The position numbers were made by a program, and so were the translations under genes. Below the pieces are notes generated by a model. It did not search any database. It had not been told where the DNA came from and saw only the letters and a program-made list of their open reading frames with translations. DNA of 64,000 bases, taken from positions 124,001-188,000 of the forward strand of contig CASIAW010000003.1 in the NCBI GenBank assembly GCA_949372875.1, read 5' to 3'. Positions 22,302 through 29,217 of this stretch are shown here, piece by piece (position 1 is the stretch's first letter; each line of letters starts with the position of its first letter). The DNA is from Candidatus Poseidoniaceae archaeon (GTDB lineage Archaea; Thermoplasmatota; Poseidoniia; Poseidoniales; Poseidoniaceae).

Positions 22302-23213
22302 ATGACAATTGATTTTCTCAACCAAGCCAAATCTGGTGACAGACGCTCACTCGCCCGAATCTTAAGCGCTCTTGAAAACGGCACGCTTGGTATTGAACAT
22401 GCACTCAGTGTTCTTGGGCCTGTCCCGAGTCCACTTCAAGACGAATGGCAAACTTTAGCCGTTACAGGGGCGCCTGGTGTTGGCAAATCATGCCTTCTTG
22501 ATGGATTGCTTCGGAGTTGGGCAGAAAAGGGGCTGCGAGTGGCGGTTCTAGCAGTCGACCCATCCTCTCCAAGAACGGGTGGTGCTTTACTCGGTGACAG
22601 AGTTCGAATGACGGTTGTCGATGATGTTGATTTGAACCAGTTGATTTACTTGCGTTCAGTTGCGACTCGCAAAGCTTCGGGGAGTGTTCCAGTTATTGTT
22701 GAAGACATGACAAAGGTACTCTTGGCCCTTGGATGGCAGAAAGTTATCATCGAAACAGTAGGTGCCGGTCAATCAGAAGTAAGGTGTGCTGCGTTGGCAG
22801 ACCGGATTGTCGTTGTAGAGGGTCCTGCACGTGGCGATGGAATTCAGGCTGAAAAAGCAGGCTTGCTTGAATTGGCTGATGCAGTGCTTGTCAACAAGTC
22901 GGATTTACCCGGTGCGGAACTACATGCAGACGAGATTCGAGAGTCTTTTGAATTGGGTGTTGGAAACGCTCCTCCAGTTTGCCTCACATCAGCACTACAG
23001 AAAAGCGGAATCTCAGAGGCAGCAGAGATGCTTCTCGATCTTTCCTCTTCGGGTCGCTCTGAACGTGCTCGCTGGCGAGAACGCCTGTTAGCGCATCATG
23101 AACGCAAGATATTGGAGTCTCCAAAACTCGATGATTTACTCGTAAAATTAGCGAAGGGTTCAATTCTCTTAGACGAAGCGTTGGATATTATTGGAGGTAC
23201 CAATGATGAGTGA
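22302..23213 (+). CDS. meaB: MeaB/ArgK-type G3E GTPase, methylmalonyl-CoA mutase chaperone
   Basis: AVTGAPGVGKSCLLDGLL Walker A; LAVDPSSPRTGGALLGDRVRM; VIIETVGAGQSE; VNKSDLPG. Confidence 0.93.
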   Translation: MTIDFLNQAKSGDRRSLARILSALENGTLGIEHALSVLGPVPSPLQDEWQTLAVTGAPGVGKSCLLDGLLRSWAEKGLRVAVLAVDPSSPRTGGALLGDRVRMTVVDDVDLNQLIYLRSVATRKASGSVPVIVEDMTKVLLALGWQKVIIETVGAGQSEVRCAALADRIVVVEGPARGDGIQAEKAGLLELADAVLVNKSDLPGAELHADEIRESFELGVGNAPPVCLTSALQKSGISEAAEMLLDLSSSGRSERARWRERLLAHHERKILESPKLDDLLVKLAKGSILLDEALDIIGGTNDE

Positions 23214-23829
23214 ACAAGTTGAGTTAACCAACCCAGTTGAATTATCTGTAGGTGGGATGAAAGGACACATATTCCGCCGCTTGATTCATGTTGGGATGGT
23301 CTTACTCCCATGGGTTTATTTTGATCATGGTGATGTGGTATCTGACTACTTTGGACTAACACTTCCTCAGTTTGTTTCCTCAATGGTTTTTCTCTTATTC
23401 CTTCTTGAAGGACTACGATTGACTTTTGGAATTACCATCTTTGGCCAAAGAGAATACGAAGCGAATCAAATTTCTGCACTGGGCTGGGGTGCTTTTGGAA
23501 TCGGCATTGTATTCCTCATGGCGCCTATTGAACAATACGCCTGGCCCATCATTCTCTCACTTTCTCTCGGCGACCCTTTCCTGGGAGAAATGCGACGTAG
23601 AGGTATGACGACGAAGAACGTAATACTTTCTTCCACAGTCTTTTTGTTCTTCGTTTGGATTGCGTGCTGGCATTACTTTGGAACTCCGTGGTGGTTAGCA
23701 TTCTTCTTTGCTCCATTGTGTGTTGCATCTGAATGGCCTCGACTACGTTACATCGATGATAATGCGACCATGGTGCTTATTCCTCTGGGAATGATTTTAC
23801 TTTTAGAGCCATTTTTGCAACTGATGTAA
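23203..23829 (+). CDS. Integral membrane dolichol/phytol kinase-like protein
   Basis: Multi-TM; FRRLIHVG, LEGLR, LSLGDPFLGEMRRRG and terminal DDNATMVLIPLGMILLL resemble CTP-dependent polyprenol kinase family motifs. Confidence 0.6.
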   Translation: MMSEQVELTNPVELSVGGMKGHIFRRLIHVGMVLLPWVYFDHGDVVSDYFGLTLPQFVSSMVFLLFLLEGLRLTFGITIFGQREYEANQISALGWGAFGIGIVFLMAPIEQYAWPIILSLSLGDPFLGEMRRRGMTTKNVILSSTVFLFFVWIACWHYFGTPWWLAFFFAPLCVASEWPRLRYIDDNATMVLIPLGMILLLEPFLQLM

Positions 23830-23900
23830 TCAAGGCAAATGTAGAAACCGCCTCAATATGTTCAAATGTCGGATTGTGTTCGCAAGGTTGAGGGATACGT

Positions 23901-24017
23901 ATGAGTGAAGAGAACAAGAGTTCAGAACCGCCGCAAATCGCCTACTTCGTTGTGTTTTCACTTGCAGTTATTTTCCTTGCTATCTCGATGGTACGATACC
24001 CATTGTGGGGCCTTTGA
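23901..24017 (+). CDS. Small single-TM protein (38 aa), below the ORF track cutoff
   Basis: ATG..TGA encodes MSEENKSSEPPQIAYFVVFSLAVIFLAISMVRYPLWGL; one clear TM helix. Confidence 0.5.
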   Translation: MSEENKSSEPPQIAYFVVFSLAVIFLAISMVRYPLWGL

Positions 24018-24060
24018 TTTCTAAGCGATGCTTGAAGAGGGTTCCCCTCTTCGATAACCT

Positions 24061-25845
24061 ATGTGTGGCATAGGTGGGATGTTTGGTCACCCCGATGCTG
24101 CCGTTGTTCACCGAATGAATGCACTCCTTCACCACCGAGGACCAGATGGAAACGCAGTTTGGTCTGATGAACAGATTTCACTTGGCCATACCCGTCTTGC
24201 TATTGTAGATTTAGGCGGTAGTAGCCAACCGATGAATGGTTCGAAAAACGAAGTACTCATCGCCAATGGTGAAATTTACAACTTTTCTCAAATTCGTTCA
24301 GAGCACCCCCATTATCCATGGATGACACAAGGTGACTCAGAAGTAATCTTAGCTCTTCATCAATCTGCGAAGTCGAAGGATTACAGAACATTATCTGCTA
24401 CACAACATGCAGAATGGATTTCAAAATTGAACGGTATGTATGCATTCGCTCTTTGGGATGCAGATTCGAAACGGTTGTTACTTGCTCGAGACCCGATGGG
24501 AATCAAACCACTGCTTCGAACCATCGTTGACGGTTCACTGCTTTTTGCTAGCGAAAGCAAAGCATTACGAGCGCATGAAGGACATATTCCAAAAATCGAT
24601 GAAGAAGCAATGGTTGCTCGTCTTGCATGGGAATATCCTCTTGATGGAACTACACTTCTCAAAGGGGTGACGCAAGTTCGACCTGGTACGGTCGAAGTAT
24701 GGCAACTTGATTCCAAGGGCAATGCCCATTTAGCCAGCAAAGCCACAATTGAGTCCCAGCACGTAGACCCCGCACCTTCATGGAGTCCGGAATCTGATGC
24801 ATCACACCTTTTGGAAACATTTGTTGAAGGGGTTTCTGAGCGATTGATGTCGGATGTCCCTGTGGGAATTGTGCTTTCTGGCGGACTTGATTCCTCTTTA
24901 GTTGCGGCCGTTGCTCATGAAGCAGCGGAACGTGCTCACCAACCGGTTCCTGCATGCTGGACCGTGGCAGAAAGCGAAGAAAATCCGGATTGGATTGCTG
25001 CGGAGGAAGTCGCATCCCATTTCGATTTAGGCCATCATCAACACATTCTCGAACCAGATTCGTTTGACGCTCTACTGCCAGATTTATCCTGGCATGGTGA
25101 AGATCTGGACGTAACTGTATTGTTTTTCCAGCCACTCTTCCAGAAAATGTCACAGCACGTAACGGTTGGTTTGTGCGGTCAAGGTGCTGATGAATTACAT
25201 GCAGGCTATCCCCGTTACAGAGATTTACAGCAGCACGGTGCTCAAATTGATGCTCGCCTTGCTTCAATGTCTCACCCTTTCGCCCGCCAATTAGAACATG
25301 AAAAACTTCCACAAAATGATGCGTGGTATGCTGAACGACATGCAGGAACATCCCACACAGAATCACTTGAACAATTCCTTCAATTTGAACTCGATCATGG
25401 GCAACTTTCAAACTTTCAATTACGTTTGGTTGATCGTCACTCGATGGCTCATTCCCTCGAGGTCCGTGTACCGTTTCTTTCATCTTCCCACCGTCAAGCA
25501 AGCCATCGATTGCCGATGAAATGGCGCCTGCCCTCAGAAGGTGAAGAAAAAGCAGCACTTCGGGCAGCAGCCTCGCTGACTTCTTTGCCAAGAAACATCG
25601 TTAGTCGGCCTAAACTCCCTGCAGGTCGAGCCACATCCCCTCGTTTAATCGACACTCTTCTTGAAGAATTCAAACCGCAGACGGATGCTCTTGTTCACCG
25701 ATATCCGCTTCTTTCAGGGGCTTTGAAAACACAGCCTGAAATAGCCTTGGGCCTGGGTTTATTTGAGGCAGTACACATTTTGGACCGTGGGTCTCAAAAA
25801 CCCACGGGCTCGGCCCTAGACTTACTGAACGAGGTGATTGGATGA
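24061..25845 (+). CDS. asnB: Asparagine synthetase B-like (class II glutamine amidotransferase + synthetase)
   Basis: MCGIGG N-terminal Cys nucleophile; HHRGPDG; LARDPMGIKPL; VLSGGLDSSLVAA. Confidence 0.93.
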   Translation: MCGIGGMFGHPDAAVVHRMNALLHHRGPDGNAVWSDEQISLGHTRLAIVDLGGSSQPMNGSKNEVLIANGEIYNFSQIRSEHPHYPWMTQGDSEVILALHQSAKSKDYRTLSATQHAEWISKLNGMYAFALWDADSKRLLLARDPMGIKPLLRTIVDGSLLFASESKALRAHEGHIPKIDEEAMVARLAWEYPLDGTTLLKGVTQVRPGTVEVWQLDSKGNAHLASKATIESQHVDPAPSWSPESDASHLLETFVEGVSERLMSDVPVGIVLSGGLDSSLVAAVAHEAAERAHQPVPACWTVAESEENPDWIAAEEVASHFDLGHHQHILEPDSFDALLPDLSWHGEDLDVTVLFFQPLFQKMSQHVTVGLCGQGADELHAGYPRYRDLQQHGAQIDARLASMSHPFARQLEHEKLPQNDAWYAERHAGTSHTESLEQFLQFELDHGQLSNFQLRLVDRHSMAHSLEVRVPFLSSSHRQASHRLPMKWRLPSEGEEKAALRAAASLTSLPRNIVSRPKLPAGRATSPRLIDTLLEEFKPQTDALVHRYPLLSGALKTQPEIALGLGLFEAVHILDRGSQKPTGSALDLLNEVIG

Positions 25846-27059
25846 CATTTGTAAACGATTTCGCATCTTTACTCGAAAGTAAACGCTCTGAAATTACGGC
25901 GTGGATGACGAAAAAGAGAAGTGAAGTTCCCATACCAATCTATGGCAGTGTCGACATTCGTGATGCAGGTTGGAAGGTTGGAGTGGTTGATGCCAATCAC
26001 TTTCCAGCAGGTTTCAACAATATTGCCGTTGAGGAAAAGCCAGCGATGGCCCAACTTCTCAAGACACACATTGAACGAGAATTCTCCGAATGCAGTTGGG
26101 TTCACCTTTACCCTGAATCTCACACACGCAATACCGGCTATGTTGAAAACTTGATTGCCTTGAAAGAATTACTTGAATTAGCCAATTTCCGATGCACTGT
26201 TGGTTCTGCAGACTTCGAAGACCTCGGGCATTTGAACGGAATTTCTGGCCCTTTAAAGCTGGATCAGGTGGTTCGAACAGAAGAAGATGGAAAGGAAGTT
26301 CTCCAAATTGATGGCCACACCCCTGACCTTGTTCTGTTGAATAATGACCTCACAGATGGTTTGGTAGAGGGAATGGGCAGCCAAATGGTATCTCCACCAC
26401 CTTCAATGGGCTGGCATCGTCGAAGGAAATCCCAGCATTACGAGGCGCTTCAAGGATACGTTGAGGATATTGCAGAAATGTTAGGCATTGATTCTTGGCA
26501 CCTCATGACCGAGTGGTTTGTTTCCAAGGATAAATGTCTCGATAAAGAAGCTTGCCGCATAGAACTCGCAGCAGAAGTCAACAACTTCTTACAAAGTCTC
26601 CGCGAAAAATACCAGGCTCTTGGCATTGAACGAGAGCCAGTTGCATTCATCAAGAACGACAGAGGTACCTATGGACTGGGCATCATGACTGTACGTAATG
26701 GTGAGGAACTCCTTCATCTCTCAAATCGAAAAATGAAGAAATTGATGTATTCGAAAGGTGGTGTTGATGTTGAAAACTTCCTCATTCAAGAGGGTATTCC
26801 AACAATTCTGAAAAATCAAGATGATGCTCCTGTTGAACCGGTTGTCTATTTGGTCGATGGTCAAGCCGCTTCATGGTTCTATAGAATTAATCCGAAGAAG
26901 TCCGACATCGATAACCTCAATTCACCAAGTGCACAATTCGAATCGTTTTCACAATCAGGTGTCCGCTATGGTGAGCATGCGCACAGCTGGCACGCTCTCG
27001 TCGCTGAGTTGTCAATGTTAGCCATGGGGAAAGAATTACTTTCATACGGCACTGAATGA
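25842..27059 (+). CDS. Glutamate-cysteine ligase-like protein (proteobacterial GshA family, Pfam GshA type)
   Basis: VPIPIYGSVDIRDAGWKVGVVDANHFPAGFNNI...HLYPESHTRNTGYVENLIALKELL; FIKNDRGTYGLGIM; 4-bp overlap with asnB. Confidence 0.75.
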   Translation: MTFVNDFASLLESKRSEITAWMTKKRSEVPIPIYGSVDIRDAGWKVGVVDANHFPAGFNNIAVEEKPAMAQLLKTHIEREFSECSWVHLYPESHTRNTGYVENLIALKELLELANFRCTVGSADFEDLGHLNGISGPLKLDQVVRTEEDGKEVLQIDGHTPDLVLLNNDLTDGLVEGMGSQMVSPPPSMGWHRRRKSQHYEALQGYVEDIAEMLGIDSWHLMTEWFVSKDKCLDKEACRIELAAEVNNFLQSLREKYQALGIEREPVAFIKNDRGTYGLGIMTVRNGEELLHLSNRKMKKLMYSKGGVDVENFLIQEGIPTILKNQDDAPVEPVVYLVDGQAASWFYRINPKKSDIDNLNSPSAQFESFSQSGVRYGEHAHSWHALVAELSMLAMGKELLSYGTE

Positions 27060-27090
27060 CCCGTCCTTGCTAAAGTCAGGAACTCCTCGG

Positions 27091-27771
27091 ATGAACATGC
27101 ACAGGGCGTGGGTCTACATTTTGACCATCGCTTTCGGGCTTTGGTTTTCAGCCACTGCTTGTAACGGTTTACTTGCAGATGAATTCGCAGAATGGCCAGT
27201 CAATGTGTGGTGCTGGGGGCTTTTTGCTTGGCTTTACAAAGACGGAACGAGAAAACACCGTATTGAGATGATTACTGTTGTTGCAATTGCGACTCCGATG
27301 GAGTTGTTCTTTAGTGAAGTTTGGCTGATCTATGAATATCAGCGCGACCTTATGCCGCTCTTCGTACCAGCAGGGCATTATTTCCTTTTTGACCTCGGAA
27401 GAATGGCTGCTGAAAAAATGAAGGAATCGTGGGCTCTGCCATTGCTCGGGCCATTTGTTCCACTGGTGATCTATGGTGCATGGACTGGAGGCGATACTTC
27501 AGCTGTATTCCTTTTGATTCTCGTTCTCGTGTTTACCAAGTGGGGCCCACAGCCACGGTTGTATTCCGCTATGGCTTGGGCAGCGTTGGCAATGGAATTA
27601 TGGGGAACATACCTTACGAATTGGACATGGGCTTCAGAAGTACCGTGGACAGGGCTAACTGCTTGGAATCCACCCTTACTTGTCGGCTCCTTCTATTGTT
27701 TAGGCGACCTTCTGGTGAACATGGCGGTCGTCAAGTTTGAAGGGAAGGACGCATTGGAGGTAACTGTATGA
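27091..27771 (+). CDS. Multi-pass membrane protein of unknown function
   Basis: Hydrophobic segments throughout; overlaps the start of the ferredoxin gene by 4 bp. Confidence 0.7.
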   Translation: MNMHRAWVYILTIAFGLWFSATACNGLLADEFAEWPVNVWCWGLFAWLYKDGTRKHRIEMITVVAIATPMELFFSEVWLIYEYQRDLMPLFVPAGHYFLFDLGRMAAEKMKESWALPLLGPFVPLVIYGAWTGGDTSAVFLLILVLVFTKWGPQPRLYSAMAWAALAMELWGTYLTNWTWASEVPWTGLTAWNPPLLVGSFYCLGDLLVNMAVVKFEGKDALEVTV

Positions 27772-28100
27772 CCTCCTCGGACGAGTTGCGAAAGCGTCGA
27801 GAAAAAGAGGCGGTTCGCATTCGTACGTCTCTTAACCGATTGCGTGGAGAGCAACGTGCTTCGATAAAGGGTGGAGAATCAACCGTTGCCTTTGTCGAAG
27901 AGCGCTTGTGTATCGGATGCGATCAATGCACTATCGTTTGTGATGATGATGCCATCGAGATGTACAAAGTCCCAATGGCTAGCCCTCTCATTCAGGTGGA
28001 ATCCAATCAGAAGGCTAAGATTCTTCGAGCGGATTGTACGGGTTGCCGGTTGTGTGTTTTAGCATGTCCAACCGATGCCATCACAATGATAGACAGATGA
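27768..28100 (+). CDS. 2[4Fe-4S] ferredoxin-like protein
   Basis: CIGCDQCTIVCDDDAIEM and CTGCRLCVLACPTDAI motifs. Confidence 0.9.
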   Translation: MTSSDELRKRREKEAVRIRTSLNRLRGEQRASIKGGESTVAFVEERLCIGCDQCTIVCDDDAIEMYKVPMASPLIQVESNQKAKILRADCTGCRLCVLACPTDAITMIDR

Positions 28101-28109
28101 GGTGTAAAT

Positions 28110-28400
28110 ATGTCCAAAAAAGAGAAACAAGATACAGCCCAACGCTTTGGTGGAGAATTTGGCCCTTACCGGAAAGAGGGAACTCCAGGAGTTTCACTTT
28201 CGACCTTCAAAACGCTGGTTTGGACCTCCAATATTGGCGGGATGATTTTGGTCGTAATTGCCCTTGAGATGCTGTTTGTCCGCCAAATGTTTGGCTGGGG
28301 TCTCGCATCACTCATTCTTGGAGTTTTGATTGCGTTGTTCCCATCAAACTATGAAATTGTAGGAATGGATGACGGTCAATCACCACCGCAAGTCGAGTAA
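28110..28400 (+). CDS. Small membrane protein
   Basis: 96 aa with two hydrophobic helices (GMILVVIALEMLFV, LASLILGVLIALF). Confidence 0.6.
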   Translation: MSKKEKQDTAQRFGGEFGPYRKEGTPGVSLSTFKTLVWTSNIGGMILVVIALEMLFVRQMFGWGLASLILGVLIALFPSNYEIVGMDDGQSPPQVE

Positions 28401-29168
28401 TCAAACATTCATCACTGCTTTGCAGGATGGGCATTCAATTTTTCCTGAATAATCATTTGGGATTTGTAGTTCGGTTTGACACGAACTGCACATGACCTTT
28501 TTCTTCCCACCTGTATTTGATTTTCCTAAGAGGTTTTCAATAGGCTCAGGCCATCCTTCTTTGAGTGGCGTAATCAAGAGTGGAAGTGCGACCGTAATCA
28601 TGCAAATGGCTGAGCACATGATTGAAGTCATAACCATCTGGTCTCCAAATGCAATGGATACAGGGTTGACTTCATCACCATGGAAGGCGATGCTAAACAA
28701 TCCGGAAATGCCGAGAATTCCTAACGTCAGAAATATTCCATTTTTATAGCCTGCATAGGTAATTGCTCCACCGACCAAAAACCCGAGGCCGAGAATGAAC
28801 GCTACAGGGGAAAGAAGCCAAGCCTGCTCTCCACCTGCGCCAAAGGAAAAAATCACTGCCCAAAACAAACGGAATATCGCATAGAGGATGATGCAGATTC
28901 CGATTCCGGAGGCAAGTTCACTTTCTTTCTTGACATAGATGGGATTTTGTGGAATATATCCTCCAGGAATGTGTTGTGGGTATACTTGCTGTGGCATACG
29001 TGCACGTGCAAGGGCAGGGGCAGGGGCAGGGGCAGGGGCAGGGGCCATATGCTCCTCATCATTCTCCATCAATCGAATAATCACTTCCGATTTGTTACCC
29101 GAGACGCGGAGGCCCCGTTCCTTGCACAAGGTTTTGAGTTGCAGGACAGTCATGCCGTCATATACCAT
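28401..29168 (-). CDS. Membrane protein with N-terminal SAP-like domain and C-terminal zinc ribbon
   Basis: N-term MTVLQLKTLCKERGLRVSGNKSEVIIRLMEND (SAP-like); APAPAPAPA linker; several TM helices; C-term CSSCQTELQIPNDYSGKIECPSCKAV. Confidence 0.75.
   Translation of the reverse strand: MVYDGMTVLQLKTLCKERGLRVSGNKSEVIIRLMENDEEHMAPAPAPAPAPALARARMPQQVYPQHIPGGYIPQNPIYVKKESELASGIGICIILYAIFRLFWAVIFSFGAGGEQAWLLSPVAFILGLGFLVGGAITYAGYKNGIFLTLGILGISGLFSIAFHGDEVNPVSIAFGDQMVMTSIMCSAICMITVALPLLITPLKEGWPEPIENLLGKSNTGGKKKVMCSSCQTELQIPNDYSGKIECPSCKAVMNV
29011..29046. repeat. (GGGGCA)n hexanucleotide repeat, G-tract rich on + strand
   Basis: agggca(ggggca)x4ggggcc read directly. Confidence 0.9.
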
Positions 29169-29217
29169 GAGGCTACTATCCCGACTGGAGTGATAAGGCT
29201 TTATCCGTTCTCTTGCT

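Noticed and set aside
24659-25591. 310-aa minus-strand ORF opposite asnB
   Set aside because: Lies wholly antisense to a clear asparagine synthetase with conserved motifs; no recognisable domain.
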